Of a stretch of 64,000 nt of DNA, positions 17,847 through 27,740 are shown one piece after another; the stretch's first letter is position 1; every line of letters begins with the position of its first letter. The notes below the pieces were generated by a model. That model searched no databases. It had not been told where the DNA came from and worked only from the letters and a program-made list of their open reading frames with translations. The stretch covers positions 1-64,000 of the forward strand of contig NZ_MIEK01000078.1 in NCBI RefSeq assembly GCF_001742285.1, given 5' to 3'. The DNA is from Enterococcus rivorum. Its GTDB lineage: Bacteria; Bacillota; Bacilli; Lactobacillales; Enterococcaceae. The position numbers were made by a program, and so were the translations under genes.

Positions 17847-19346
17847 ATGTTTAAAAAATTTTCACAGTTAGGTAGAGCGTTTATGCTTCCGATTGCTATT
17901 TTACCAGCAGCGGGGCTTTTGTTGGGAATTGGTGGCGCGTTATCGAATGCTAGTGCTGTTCAAGCGTATCCTTGGTTGGATCAACAGTGGTTGCAAACGA
18001 TTTTGTCAGTGATGAGCAATGCAGGAAATGCGGTTTTTAGTAATTTAGCATTGATTTTTGCTATTGGATTAGCGGTTGGATTAGCGAATGGGGATAAGGG
18101 GACGGCTGGTTTATCTGGCGGTGTGGCCTTCTTAGTTTATACAGCAACCGTTAGTGGTCTGTTACAGCTTTTTACACCAGATAAAACAATTGATACGGGT
18201 GTTGTGGGTTCGATTGTGATAGGGGGAACGGTTGCGTTTCTTCATAATCGGTATCGTAAGATCGAGTTACCTAGATTTTTAGGATTTTTTGGTGGCTCAA
18301 GGTTTATTCCAATTATTGCTTCTTTTACAGCTATTTTTATAGGCGTATTTTTCTTTTTGGTCTGGCCTCCGATTCAAAATGTGATGGTCAATGTAGGTGA
18401 AGCTGTTGCAAAAATGGGAAGTATTGGTACTTTTTTATATGGATTTTTATTACGGTTAACCGGAGCCGTTGGGTTACATCATACAATTTACCCGATGTTT
18501 TGGTATACCTCTTTAGGTGGTGTTGAAACGGTTGCTGGGGAACAAATTGTTGGAGCTCAAAATATATTCTTTGCTCAGTTAGCAGATCCTAATCACACAG
18601 GACTATTTACTTATGGTACGCGTTTCTTTGCGGGGCGATTTGCTACAATGATGTTTGGTTTGCCAGCAGCATGTCTAGCCATGTATCATGCCATCCCTAA
18701 AGAAAGAAGAAAAGATAGTGGTGGACTTTATGCTAGTGGTGCTTTAACGTCTTTTTTAACTGGGATTACAGAACCTATCGAGTATATGTTTTTATTTAGT
18801 GCTCCGTGGTTATATGTAATTCATGCATTTTTAGATGGTTGTTCCTTCTTTGTTGCGGATCTTTTGAATATTAGAATTGGAAATTCTTTTTCAGGAGGAT
18901 TGATTGACTTCTTGTTATTTGGTGTTTTTCAAGGGAATGCGCGGACGCATTGGCTATTAGTAATTCCAGTTGGCCTTTTATGGGCGTTTATCTATTATGC
19001 TGTATTTACTTTCTTTATTAAGCGCTTCAAAGTCAGTATACCTGGAATGGAAGCGGATGATTTACAAGAGAACCATTTTGTTTTAGATACGAACACTTCA
19101 TTGAATCAAGAAGCTCAGATCATTATCGATTCTTTAGGTGGGGAAGGAAATATTCTTTCAGTAGAAGCTTGTGCCACGCGTTTACGTGTAGGGGTTAAAA
19201 ATAGTGAAATTGTTCAGAAAAAAATAATGCAACAGTTGGGTGCAACGGCTGTATTTGAGATTAATGGTGGTATCCAAGCTGTGTTCGGTGGTAAAGCAGA
19301 TTTGTATAGTCAAGAAATCAATCAAATAATGAATAGGGATAATTAA
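17847..19346 (+). CDS. PTS EIICB of the glucose/N-acetylglucosamine class
   Basis: A 499-aa permease with an N-terminal EIIC domain (about ten membrane segments, residues 1-395) and a C-terminal EIIB domain. The phosphorylated Cys is in VEACATRLRV. No EIIA domain is attached, so it must borrow one (for example a glucose-type EIIA encoded elsewhere). The conserved GITEPIEYMFLF motif is present. Context with nanE and the RpiR regulator suggests N-acetylmannosamine or another amino sugar. Exact specificity is inference. Confidence 0.85.
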   Translation: MFKKFSQLGRAFMLPIAILPAAGLLLGIGGALSNASAVQAYPWLDQQWLQTILSVMSNAGNAVFSNLALIFAIGLAVGLANGDKGTAGLSGGVAFLVYTATVSGLLQLFTPDKTIDTGVVGSIVIGGTVAFLHNRYRKIELPRFLGFFGGSRFIPIIASFTAIFIGVFFFLVWPPIQNVMVNVGEAVAKMGSIGTFLYGFLLRLTGAVGLHHTIYPMFWYTSLGGVETVAGEQIVGAQNIFFAQLADPNHTGLFTYGTRFFAGRFATMMFGLPAACLAMYHAIPKERRKDSGGLYASGALTSFLTGITEPIEYMFLFSAPWLYVIHAFLDGCSFFVADLLNIRIGNSFSGGLIDFLLFGVFQGNARTHWLLVIPVGLLWAFIYYAVFTFFIKRFKVSIPGMEADDLQENHFVLDTNTSLNQEAQIIIDSLGGEGNILSVEACATRLRVGVKNSEIVQKKIMQQLGATAVFEINGGIQAVFGGKADLYSQEINQIMNRDN

Positions 19347-19575
19347 AAAAGTGGATGAAACTAGTATCCTGACAAAGTAATAATTCAGTCAAAGTTCAAA
19401 ATCAAAGACTAGGCAGCTAGCTTACAAGTGACTTCGCTATGGATTGTTTCAACCCAAATCATAAAGAATGCAGTGAGTTGTTGATGCAAAGTATACAGTG
19501 GTTGAAAGACACTTTACTTTCACTGGAAGCAGAGCGATTCCTCTGTTTTTTCACTGGCAGTGGAGCCTAGTCGTC
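19347..19575 (+). other. long 3' region of the PTS gene with a terminator
   Basis: About 200 nt without a gene. Long-range complementarity (GTGGATGAAACTAG near 19350 with CTAGTCGTCCAT near 19567; TCAACC with GGTTGA) suggests a folded 3' UTR or small RNA. CAGAG-CGATTC-CTCTG followed by TTTTTT at 19530-19551 is a compact terminator. It is not a copy of the repeat seen after nanE. Confidence 0.45.
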
Positions 19576-19667
19576 CATTTTCTTAATTGAAAGTACAAGA
19601 TAATCTAGCTTATATAAGACTAATAGTGTTTGATTTTGTCTGTGTCTTAGTTTAATAGAATAGTTGT

Positions 19668-19701
19668 AGAGAGATAAGTGATTGAGGCTTATCTCTCTTT
19701 T
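19668..19701 (+). terminator. rho-independent terminator
   Basis: AGAGAGATAAG (19668-19678) pairs with CTTATCTCTCT (19688-19698), followed by TTT. It isolates the PTS region from the L,D-transpeptidase gene. Confidence 0.75.
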
Positions 19702-19961
19702 GTGTGGGAAAAAACAAAATGTTGCAAAATGAAGTCTTTTATATTACGATTATTACGAATGTCTTTTTGATTTAAAAAATTTGTCCGAAATAAGAAGATT
19801 CTATTAATAAAAACTGGAAGTAGTTGCTTTCTGATGCTATTGATGATACGCTTTTCTTTATTTGACTCTATTTTTTCAAAGGAAAAAAGATATTTATAGT
19901 TGATAGTAGACATTTTCAAAAAGCGGTATGAATACATAATAAACAAAAGGAAGATAAAAAC

Positions 19962-21443
19962 ATGAATAATGAAAAGAAAGAAGTTACTAGTCGCACTCGT
20001 TTGGATAACTCGGAAAAAGGAACCACTAGTCGAAAGAAACCTACTAAAAAGAAAAAGTTACTTATGCCTTTAATGGGTGCTCTCTTGTTACTTTCAATAG
20101 TGGCAGTTGGTGCGTATCTTTTCTTTCAATCGCATTTTTTTGTAACAGCCAAAGCAAATGATGTGAGTATTAGTATGCTGAATGCAAAAGCTGCTAAGGA
20201 AAAGTTAGAAAAGCTAAACAAAACGGAAGTAGTTGTCATTAAAGTAGGGGACAAAGAAGAACAGATTGAGCTCCCTAAAAAGTATGACATTACTGAAAAG
20301 TATTTAGAAGAAAATATAGGAAAACAAACGATTGATTTACCTTTAAACAAGGAATTTCAAACAGATTTAACCAATAAACTGAATGCTCTTGCATTTGAAG
20401 AGGGAATACCAAGTCAGGATGCTCGGATTGAGCGAGTGGATGGGGGCTTCCAAATTGCTCCTGAACAATATGGTACAGTGGTTGACAAAGAAGCGCTAAT
20501 TAAGCAAGTGATTGCAGATACAGGTAAAGGAAAAGGCAGCTACACGTATGATGTCAAAGATTTTTACCAAAAACCAGCGTTGACTAAGAACGATCAAGGC
20601 TTGAATGGACAATTGGCAACGTTGAATAAGAAGGTCAATAAAGCAATTACCTTAGATGTAAATGGTGAAAAAGTTGAATTTCCCAAAGCTGAAATTCAAG
20701 GTGTGTTAAAAGATGATGGAACGATTGATGAAGCAAAAGTTGATGCTTGGGTAGCTCAGATGAGTCAGCAATATGGTGCAAGTTCAAAACCAGTCATTTT
20801 TAAAAATATTCATGGTGTCACTAAAAAATATAAGAATAATGGCAGCTACGGTTGGGGTGTCGATTCAGCTAAAACCAAAGCAGCCCTTGTTCAAGCATTA
20901 AATAGTGAGAATGATACCGAAGCAGTAGCAGTTCCAATAACTGGAGATCCAGCACAATCTTCTACCATTAGTAAAGATTATGTGGAAGTAGATATGGATA
21001 ATCAAATGATGTACTTCTTTAAAAATGGTGAAAAAGTTGTTGAAACAGCTATTATCACAGGCCGTTATGCCAAAAATACGGCTACGATTCCAGGCTTCCA
21101 TACGATTCTATACAAAGCGACGGATACTAGTTTGTCAGGAACGATGCCAGACGGTTCACCCTACAGTGTACCAGTTAAATTTTGGATGCCATTATTAAGT
21201 TATGGCGGAGTCGTCACTCAAATTGGGATTCATGATTCGGATTATAAATTAGAACAATTTGGGAATAAAGAAGCCTACAAAACGAATTTTGGAAGTTTAG
21301 GCTGTATTAATACGCCAGGGGAAGCCATGAGTAAAATTTTCAGTGGTTCATATGATGGAATGCCAGTAATTATTTACGGTAATATTTATGATAATGCACC
21401 AGGAGAGTTTGATAAACCAATTGATTATGGCGAACCGGTTTAA
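19962..21443 (+). CDS. L,D-transpeptidase with peptidoglycan-binding domains
   Basis: A membrane-anchored cell-wall enzyme of 493 aa. It has a basic N-terminal cytoplasmic tail, one membrane segment (about residues 34-55), two repeats related to the peptidoglycan-binding PG_binding_4 region, and a C-terminal YkuD catalytic domain. The catalytic motif is HDSD followed by SLGCIN with Cys448. Its size and order match the E. faecium Ldtfm type, which forms 3-3 crosslinks and bypasses D,D-transpeptidases under beta-lactams. A strong terminator follows. Confidence 0.92.
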   Translation: MNNEKKEVTSRTRLDNSEKGTTSRKKPTKKKKLLMPLMGALLLLSIVAVGAYLFFQSHFFVTAKANDVSISMLNAKAAKEKLEKLNKTEVVVIKVGDKEEQIELPKKYDITEKYLEENIGKQTIDLPLNKEFQTDLTNKLNALAFEEGIPSQDARIERVDGGFQIAPEQYGTVVDKEALIKQVIADTGKGKGSYTYDVKDFYQKPALTKNDQGLNGQLATLNKKVNKAITLDVNGEKVEFPKAEIQGVLKDDGTIDEAKVDAWVAQMSQQYGASSKPVIFKNIHGVTKKYKNNGSYGWGVDSAKTKAALVQALNSENDTEAVAVPITGDPAQSSTISKDYVEVDMDNQMMYFFKNGEKVVETAIITGRYAKNTATIPGFHTILYKATDTSLSGTMPDGSPYSVPVKFWMPLLSYGGVVTQIGIHDSDYKLEQFGNKEAYKTNFGSLGCINTPGEAMSKIFSGSYDGMPVIIYGNIYDNAPGEFDKPIDYGEPV

Positions 21444-21454
21444 GAAAAGTTTGA

Positions 21455-21498
21455 AGCAAGACGATTGTCTGAATGGACGACAACGTTTTGCTTTTTTA
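21455..21498 (+). terminator. terminator of the L,D-transpeptidase gene
   Basis: AGCAAGACGATTGTC pairs with GACGACAACGTTTTGCT, followed by TTTTTTATT. Confidence 0.85.
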
Positions 21499-21535
21499 TT
21501 ATAATGTAAGTAACTAAAAAGTAGGAGGAATTAAC

Positions 21536-21715
21536 ATGCCATTTATTCATGTAGAATTGATTGAGGGACGTTCAGAAGAACAGTTAACAAACATGGTAAG
21601 AGACATTACTGAAGCAGTTACAAAAAATACAGGGGCGCCAAAAGAAAACATCCATGTGATCGTTAATGAATTAAAGAGGGATCGCTATGCACAAGGTGGC
21701 GAGTGGAAAAAATAA
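21536..21715 (+). CDS. 4-oxalocrotonate tautomerase family protein
   Basis: A 59-aa protein starting [17 protein letters not shown]. Removal of Met exposes the catalytic N-terminal proline of the tautomerase superfamily, and the GRS segment near residues 11-13 carries the conserved arginine. GTAGGAGG lies just upstream of ATG 21536. Short tautomerases of this size (YwhB/DmpI-like) are common in lactic bacteria; the physiological substrate is unknown. It stands alone between terminators. Confidence 0.9.
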   Translation: MPFIHVELIEGRSEEQLTNMVRDITEAVTKNTGAPKENIHVIVNELKRDRYAQGGEWKK

Positions 21716-21807
21716 GATAGCCCTATAATGTTAAACCATATGTATAAACAAATAAAATTAGTTTTGTATAAACTAGATGAGACAATTCTGCTCTTTCAAT
21801 AAAAAAA

Positions 21808-21996
21808 AGGGCAACAGGCTCCGCTATCAGCAGTTGATATCAGTGGAAAACTGTGGAACCGCTATGAGCCCAGAGGTCTGGTCTCAGAGCCTCCAAGCTT
21901 CAAACTTGGGCTAAATAAAATGGCAAGCCCAAGTAATTCTCATTGTATTCTGTTCACGGTTACTGGCACCAACTGCGGGTAGTTCCGCTGTTTCTT
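21808..21996 (+). repeat. structured intergenic repeat, copy C
   Basis: Same core as the copy after nanE: CTGTGGAACCGC, then TGAGCCC, GGTCTCAGAGC, ACTTGGGCT, AGCCCAAGT and CACGGTTACTGGCA. The loop between the inner arms differs while the arms are kept, which supports selection on structure. It lies about 90 nt after the tautomerase stop and runs into a T-rich end. Confidence 0.7.
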
Positions 21997-22289
21997 TGGA
22001 AGCAACTCCTTTATTGAAAACTGGATAAATCTAGAAGAAGAATCTTTGTTTATGCAACAAGAGTGAACAAATACGTTATAAACCGATACATGACTTAAGA
22101 TAGGATATCTTTTGAGTTAAAATTACTTAATGGTTTATAAATTTGTGTGGTCTTAGTATAGTAAACAAAAGAAATTCCAGTCACTATTTAGCAGAATAGC
22201 TAAGTTTCAATGAATGATTTAAGTAAGTAATAAAAACAAACGCTTGATTTTTATTCCGATAAGTGTTTAAATGAGAACATAAATGATTG

Positions 22290-22526
22290 ATGAGAAAGAC
22301 AACTGAACTTGTATGCAGTTTTTTAGAGAGGAAAATCTTGGCTGAAAATTTTCTAAACAAGCACAAGGAATGACCACTTTCGAAACCTTTGTTGAAGCAA
22401 AGGCGGTCGGACCGTTAACACGTTTAAGGAACACAGTTATTTGTTGTGTTTAAAGAATAGGTGGAACCACGAATTTTTCGTCCTAGTATCTAATAATTTT
22501 ATTAGATACTGGGGCTTATTTTTTTG
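22290..22526 (+). promoter_or_regulatory. T-box riboswitch leader of thrS
   Basis: The T-box sequence AGGTGGAACCACG lies at 22459-22471. It is followed by a terminator (CCTAGTATCT with AGATACTGGGG, 22482-22514, then TTTTTTT). An ACC threonine specifier is likely at 22373-22375, followed by a purine. Uncharged tRNA-Thr would stabilise the antiterminator and raise thrS expression. The leader's 5' end is approximate. 22000-22290 shows no gene. Confidence 0.88.
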
Positions 22527-22615
22527 CTTAAACGAACTTATTTTGTTACTTTTAACAAAACAAGGAAAAAGAGAAGGGTCTATTTCGCAATCAACTAAAA
22601 TTTAGGAGGATATAT

Positions 22616-24553
22616 ATGTCAATAAAAATTACTTTTCCAGATGGTGCAATCAAAGAATTCGAGTCTGGGTCATCAACACAAGATATTGCTAAAAGTATCA
22701 GCAACAGCCTAGCTAAAAAAGCTTTAGCAGGAAAACTAAATGGAGAACTGATTGATTTAGTTCGTCCAATCGAAGAAGATGGTAGTCTTGAGATTGTTAC
22801 ACCAGACCATGAGGATGCTTTGGGGATTTTACGACATTCATCAGCGCATTTAATGGCTAACGCGTTACGCCGTCTTTTCCCAAATATCAAGTTTGGTGTA
22901 GGGCCAGCGATTGATTCTGGTTTTTATTATGATACAGATAATGGTGAAAATCCTGTATCTGAAGAAGATTTACCTGCAATTGAAGCTGAAATGATGAAGA
23001 TTGTGAAAGAAAATAATCCGATTGTTCGTAAAGTTGTGACCAAAGAGGAAGCATTGGCGCTATTTGCTGATGATCCATACAAAGTTGAGCTGATTACAGA
23101 ATTACCAGCAGACGAAACGATTACTGTCTACGATCAAGGGGATTTTGTTGACCTTTGTCGTGGTGTTCACGTACCATCAACTGGACGAATTCAAGTCTTT
23201 CAACTGTTGTCGGTAGCAGGAGCATACTGGCGTGGTAATTCAGATAATCAAATGATGCAACGGGTTTACGGTACAGCCTTCTTTGATAAAAAAGATTTGA
23301 AAGAATTTATTAAAATGCGTGAAGAAGCTAAAGAGCGGGATCATCGTAAATTAGGGAAAGAGCTTGATTTGTTTATGGTTTCTCAAGAAGTTGGTTCAGG
23401 CTTACCATTCTGGTTACCGAAGGGGGCAACAATTCGTCGCACAATTGAACGCTATATCACAGATAAAGAGATTAACTTAGGGTATCAACATGTCTATACA
23501 CCTATCATGGCAGATGTAAATCTATATAAAACTTCTGGACACTGGGATCACTATCATGAAGATATGTTTCCACCGATGGATATGGGTGATGGAGAAATGC
23601 TTGTCCTACGTCCAATGAACTGTCCCCATCATATGATGGTTTATAAAAATGATATTCATAGCTACCGTGAGTTACCTATTAGAATTGCGGAATTAGGGAT
23701 GATGCACCGCTACGAGAAATCAGGGGCGTTATCTGGCTTGCAACGTGTCCGTGAGATGACACTAAACGATGGACATACTTTTGTTCGTCCAGATCAAATC
23801 AAAGAGGAATTTAAACGTACACTAGAATTGATGGTTGCTGTCTACGAAGATTTTAACATTACAGATTATCGTTTCCGTTTGAGCTACCGTGATCCGAATA
23901 ATACAGATAAGTATTTTGATGACGATGCAATGTGGGAAAAAGCGCAAATTATGTTAAAAGAAGCAATGGACGAAATGGACTTGGAGTATTTTGAAGCAGA
24001 AGGCGAAGCCGCTTTTTATGGTCCGAAGTTAGATGTGCAAGTGAAAACAGCTTTAGGAATGGAAGAAACTCTTTCAACCATTCAATTGGACTTCCTGTTA
24101 CCTGAACGATTTGATTTAACTTATGTAGGGGAAGATGGAGAAAATAGTCATCGTCCGGTGGTTATCCATAGAGGAATTGTTTCAACGATGGAACGTTTTG
24201 TGGCTTATTTAACAGAAGTATACAAAGGTGCTTTCCCAACTTGGTTGGCGCCAATCCAAGCGACTATTATTCCAGTATCTGTTGAGGCTCATGGTGACTA
24301 TGCTTATAAAGTTAAAGAGCGTCTGCAAAAACAAGGCTTACGTGTAGAAGTAGATAACCGCAACGAAAAAATGGGGTATAAAATCCGTGCTTCTCAAACA
24401 CAAAAAATCCCTTATCAAGTTGTTGTTGGGGATAAAGAAATGAATGAAGCGACAGTGAATATTCGTCGTTATGGCAGTAAAGAAACAGAAGTAATGGATT
24501 TGAATATTTTTGTTGATAGTATGGCAGCAGAAGTAACGAACTATAGTCGCTAA
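22616..24553 (+). CDS. thrS: threonyl-tRNA synthetase
   Basis: Class II aminoacyl-tRNA synthetase of 645 aa. The order is TGS domain (residues 1-62), editing domain with [11 protein letters not shown], catalytic core with [12 protein letters not shown] and GPKLDVQVK, and the C-terminal anticodon-binding domain. Zinc ligands are in the NCPHH segment. TAGGAGG precedes ATG 22616. Control is by the T-box leader. Confidence 0.97.
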   Translation: MSIKITFPDGAIKEFESGSSTQDIAKSISNSLAKKALAGKLNGELIDLVRPIEEDGSLEIVTPDHEDALGILRHSSAHLMANALRRLFPNIKFGVGPAIDSGFYYDTDNGENPVSEEDLPAIEAEMMKIVKENNPIVRKVVTKEEALALFADDPYKVELITELPADETITVYDQGDFVDLCRGVHVPSTGRIQVFQLLSVAGAYWRGNSDNQMMQRVYGTAFFDKKDLKEFIKMREEAKERDHRKLGKELDLFMVSQEVGSGLPFWLPKGATIRRTIERYITDKEINLGYQHVYTPIMADVNLYKTSGHWDHYHEDMFPPMDMGDGEMLVLRPMNCPHHMMVYKNDIHSYRELPIRIAELGMMHRYEKSGALSGLQRVREMTLNDGHTFVRPDQIKEEFKRTLELMVAVYEDFNITDYRFRLSYRDPNNTDKYFDDDAMWEKAQIMLKEAMDEMDLEYFEAEGEAAFYGPKLDVQVKTALGMEETLSTIQLDFLLPERFDLTYVGEDGENSHRPVVIHRGIVSTMERFVAYLTEVYKGAFPTWLAPIQATIIPVSVEAHGDYAYKVKERLQKQGLRVEVDNRNEKMGYKIRASQTQKIPYQVVVGDKEMNEATVNIRRYGSKETEVMDLNIFVDSMAAEVTNYSR

Positions 24554-24566
24554 AGAACATATTAGT

Positions 24567-24612
24567 AAAAACTTGTAGGAGAAGAAGTCTCTTTTCTTAC
24601 AAGTTTTTTTCT
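24567..24612 (+). terminator. terminator of thrS
   Basis: ACTTGTA pairs with TACAAGT around a GAGAAG/CTTTTC inner part, followed by TTTTTTT. Confidence 0.8.
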
Positions 24613-24760
24613 TTTAAAAGACGAGAAAGAGCTGTTTAGAAGTTCTTTTTTCTATAGAAAATTAAATATTTTCTTAGACCTAGCATTGGCTCTGTTTTTT
24701 TGTTCTGTTTTTAGGTACAATGAAGGGGCAAGACTTTTCACGTTGAAAGGACTAAAGAGA

Positions 24761-26899
24761 ATGAAAAAAATAGATTTTTTAGATAAGTTTAAAAAGAATA
24801 ACGAGGAACCAAAAATACAAAAGATGAAAAAATCCCATATACCATTTCGGCTAAACTTGGTCTTTTTTGTGATATTTGCCTTGTTTGTTTCATTGATTGT
24901 TCGCTTAGGTTATTTACAAATTGCTGAAGGACAACAATTTCAAGAGCGAATTAGAGAAGCAAACGATCGTTTAAGTATCCAAAGCGCTGCGCCAAGGGGA
25001 CAGATTTATGATGCTAACGGTACTGTTCTAGTTGGAAATAAATCAAACTTAGCAGTAACATATACTAGAGGCAAAAAGGTTAGTGCCGAAGATATGCTAG
25101 AAATTGCGAATAAAGTGAATAGTTTGATTGATGTACCAGCTGATGATTTAACTGAACGTGATAAAAAAGACTATTGGTTGGCAAATCCAGAAAATTTGAA
25201 AACGGCACAAAAGCGTGTGAAAGACAAAGATAGAGAAGATAAAAAAGGTAATAGAATTACCGATGAAGGGCAACTTTATGCGATTACAGCGGGAAAAGTT
25301 AAGCCTGAGGAAATTAATTTTGACGAAGCGACGTTGCGTGCAGCGACTATTTTTAAACGGATGAATTCCGTGCAAGAAATGAACACAGCATTTATTAAAA
25401 ATGATGGCGTCACAGAAAATGAAGTTGCAGTTATTGGTGAACATATTTCTGAGATGCCAGGAATTTCAACAGGAATGGATTGGTCAAGAGATTATCCCGA
25501 TACAGATAGCTTAAGAAGTATTTTAGGGACAGTTTCGTCTGAAAAAGCAGGATTGCCTGCCGATAATGTGGAAGAATATTTGGCTAAAGGATATGCCCGA
25601 AATGATCGAGTAGGGACGAGCTATTTAGAAAAACAATATGAGGACATACTACAAGGAACGAAATCAAAATCTGAATTGGTGTTAGACAGCGATGGTAAAA
25701 TCGTTAGTCAGACTTTAGTGAAGGATGGAAAAAAAGGTTCCAATTTAAAGCTAACATTGGATTTGAATTTCCAAAATCAAGTATCAGATGTTGTTAAAGC
25801 TCAATATGATCAATTATTGGCTTCTGGAGATGCTCCATATTCTGATGGGGTATATGTGGTGGTCATGCATCCAAAAACAGGAGAAGTGATGGCAATGGTA
25901 GCCTATGATCGAAATGTGGCTACTGGAGAAGTAATTCCTAACCCCTTATCAACAATCAATAAAGCGTTTGAGCCTGGATCAGTTGTTAAAGGAGCGACAA
26001 TCAGTGCAGGATATGAAGCTGGCGTGATTAGCGGGAATGATACTTTGATTGACGAACCGATTCAAATTAATGGGAGTCGTTTAAAGTCGTCTATCTATAA
26101 TAATTACACGCAAATGCCTCTAACTACAGAGCAAGCGTTAGAATACTCATCTAACTCTTACATGATGAAGCTTGTTTTAAAAATGTTAGATACAGATTAT
26201 TCTTATAATATGACACTCCCTTATTCGCCAAAGGATCCTAGAGTTTTTAATGAATTACGTTCAACTTTTGGAGAATATGGTATGGGTGTTTCAACTGGGA
26301 TTGATTTGCCAGGAGAATCTACTGGAATTGTGAATACAGCTTTTGATAATCCAACTTATGCACCAAATGGAGGGAACTTGCTTGATTTATCTTTCGGGCA
26401 GTATGATACGTATACAGCTATGCAACTAGCACAGTATGTTTCTACCGTTGCAAATGGAGGCACGCGTGTAGCGCCACGTGTAGTGAAAGGGATTTATGGC
26501 AATAATGAAGATGGTACTTTGGGCAAAGCAGAAAAAGAATTCGATCCTAAAGTAATGAATCAAGTGAATATTAGTCCAGAACAGATGCAGATTATTCAAA
26601 GCGGGTTTTATCAAGTTGTTCATGGAACCGGCGCCTTTACAACGGCACGTTACCTTTCAGATGCCTTGATAGATACTGCTGCAAAAACAGGAACAGCAGA
26701 AACATTTTATCGAGATGAAGCAACAGGTAGAGATTTTGAAACTGTCAATAGTAATATCGTGGCTTATGCACCAGCAGCAGATCCAGAAATAGCGGTTAGT
26801 GTCATTATGCCTCACTTAAATAGTGAGAGAGCTAAAACGAGCCAAGCAATTACTAAAGCGATTATTAATGCTTATGCTGAATCGAAGCAGAAACCTTAA
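24761..26899 (+). CDS. class B penicillin-binding protein (PBP2B-like transpeptidase)
   Basis: A 712-aa septal/peripheral peptidoglycan D,D-transpeptidase. It has a short cytoplasmic tail, one membrane segment (about residues 30-50), a PBP dimerisation domain with RGQIYDANG, and the transpeptidase domain. The catalytic motifs are SVVK with Ser407, SSN in YSSNSYM, and KTG in AAKTGTAE. ATG 24761 follows AAAGGA; the frame from 24686 has no ribosome binding site. Resembles the PBP2B/PbpB group. Ends just before rpmG. Confidence 0.93.
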   Translation: MKKIDFLDKFKKNNEEPKIQKMKKSHIPFRLNLVFFVIFALFVSLIVRLGYLQIAEGQQFQERIREANDRLSIQSAAPRGQIYDANGTVLVGNKSNLAVTYTRGKKVSAEDMLEIANKVNSLIDVPADDLTERDKKDYWLANPENLKTAQKRVKDKDREDKKGNRITDEGQLYAITAGKVKPEEINFDEATLRAATIFKRMNSVQEMNTAFIKNDGVTENEVAVIGEHISEMPGISTGMDWSRDYPDTDSLRSILGTVSSEKAGLPADNVEEYLAKGYARNDRVGTSYLEKQYEDILQGTKSKSELVLDSDGKIVSQTLVKDGKKGSNLKLTLDLNFQNQVSDVVKAQYDQLLASGDAPYSDGVYVVVMHPKTGEVMAMVAYDRNVATGEVIPNPLSTINKAFEPGSVVKGATISAGYEAGVISGNDTLIDEPIQINGSRLKSSIYNNYTQMPLTTEQALEYSSNSYMMKLVLKMLDTDYSYNMTLPYSPKDPRVFNELRSTFGEYGMGVSTGIDLPGESTGIVNTAFDNPTYAPNGGNLLDLSFGQYDTYTAMQLAQYVSTVANGGTRVAPRVVKGIYGNNEDGTLGKAEKEFDPKVMNQVNISPEQMQIIQSGFYQVVHGTGAFTTARYLSDALIDTAAKTGTAETFYRDEATGRDFETVNSNIVAYAPAADPEIAVSVIMPHLNSERAKTSQAITKAIINAYAESKQKP

Positions 26900-26930
26900 A
26901 TTTGTAAAGTAGTTCTACTTTACAAATTTA
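26898..26930 (+). terminator. hairpin at the end of the PBP gene
   Basis: A 14-bp perfect inverted repeat, AAATTTGTAAAGTA with TACTTTACAAATTT, starts in the stop codon. The T-run is poor, so termination may be partial. Confidence 0.6.
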
Positions 26931-27024
26931 GTTAAAAGGGTAGAAATTTGAAAATAAACATGGTATGATAGTTGAGGCTGAAAAAAGATTTTAGCAATTT
27001 GAAATTGTACTAGGAGGGAAAAAA

Positions 27025-27174
27025 ATGCGCGTAAACATTACTTTAGAGTGTACTTCTTGTAAAGAACGTAACTACCTAACAAGCAAAAATAAACGTAATA
27101 CTCCGGATCGTTTGGAAAAAGAAAAATATTGTCCACGTGAAAGAAAAGTTACTTTACACCGTGAAACAAAATAA
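27025..27174 (+). CDS. rpmG: 50S ribosomal protein L33
   Basis: A 49-aa L33 (bL33). The sequence begins [19 protein letters not shown] and carries the two zinc-ribbon knuckles CTSC and the later KEKYCP, which has only one Cys of the usual pair. TAGGAGGG lies upstream of ATG 27025. The last 19 bases, including the stop codon, are duplicated at 28916-28934, marking this 3' end as an integration site. Confidence 0.95.
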   Translation: MRVNITLECTSCKERNYLTSKNKRNTPDRLEKEKYCPRERKVTLHRETK

Positions 27175-27188
27175 TCATTTTATGATAG

Positions 27189-27229
27189 GACTAGAACCTT
27201 GGTATGATAAAGGGTTCTAGTCTTTTTTT
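27189..27229 (+). terminator. terminator after rpmG
   Basis: ACTAGAACC pairs with GGGTTCTAGT, followed by a seven-T tail. Confidence 0.9.
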
Positions 27230-27366
27230 ATTGTCTAAAAAAGGGACTGATTCCAAAAATCATACAATCGAAATAAAGCCGAACAAACTAGCACGAATTG
27301 GAGCGCAGATTATTTGTCGTGTATTCATTCAATCACAATTAGGAGGACAATTTTAATATAATATTA

Positions 27367-27408
27367 ATTTAAGCAAGGTGAGAGATAACTTTTCCTCCTT
27401 GCTTAAAT
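27367..27408. repeat. 12-bp perfect inverted repeat in the islet
   Basis: ATTTAAGCAAGG (27367-27378) and CCTTGCTTAAAT (27397-27408) with an 18-nt loop. It lies in the gene-free 5' part of the islet, just after an orphan AGGAGG (27341-27346) that leads into a frame stopping after five codons. It may be a remnant of a lost gene end. Confidence 0.6.
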
Positions 27409-27586
27409 GGATATTACAAAAAAACACAGTTGGTTGGGGCGATAAATAAATTAGGGATGGTAGACTTTTGAAAAAAGGTTGGGAGAGTTGCTTAAATGTG
27501 GAATAAGAGAATAGGAGATGGGCTTTAAAAGACCGTTCTAATAAGGTTTGTATACAATCAAGTAGCTGAGAAAATAGTTTACAAGC

Positions 27587-27629
27587 GAAATATTCATTTT
27601 TACACTCAATATAAAAAAATGAATATTTC
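27587..27629. repeat. AT-rich inverted repeat upstream of the abi promoter
   Basis: GAAATATTCATTTTT (27587-27601) pairs perfectly with AAAAATGAATATTTC (27615-27629). It ends 10 nt before the -35 box of the promoter for the small RNA. It may insulate the promoter from upstream transcription or be an operator. Confidence 0.55.
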
Positions 27630-27638
27630 TTGAAAAAC

Positions 27639-27667
27639 TTGACATAGGCCAACTATTTTGCTAATGT
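27639..27667 (+). promoter_or_regulatory. consensus sigma-A promoter for the small RNA and abi gene
   Basis: A perfect TTGACA (27639-27644), a 17-nt spacer and TAATGT (27662-27667). It is one of the strongest promoters in the window and predicts a start near 27674. Confidence 0.8.
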
Positions 27668-27673
27668 TAAATT

Positions 27674-27727
27674 ACCAGCACTTGTATCGCTCCCTGTTAG
27701 TTCACAGCGTTACGAGTCTTTTTTTTT
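27674..27727 (+). ncRNA. putative small structured RNA upstream of the Abi_2 gene
   Basis: Between the promoter and the abi ribosome binding site lies a sequence of about 54 nt. It folds as an imperfect hairpin: CTTGTATCGCT at 27681-27691 against AGCGTTACGAG at 27706-27716, one wobble and one T-T mismatch. A nine-T tract follows immediately (27719-27727). It reads as a short RNA with its own terminator, with the toxin-like gene expressed only by read-through. Existence of the transcript is inferred. Confidence 0.55.
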
Positions 27728-27740
27728 AGGGAGAATTTAA

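Noticed and set aside
27353-27652. 99-codon minus-strand ORF in the rpmG islet
   Set aside because: It covers two inverted repeats, has no ribosome binding site, and its composition (Phe, Leu, Tyr rich) looks like translated AT-rich noncoding DNA.
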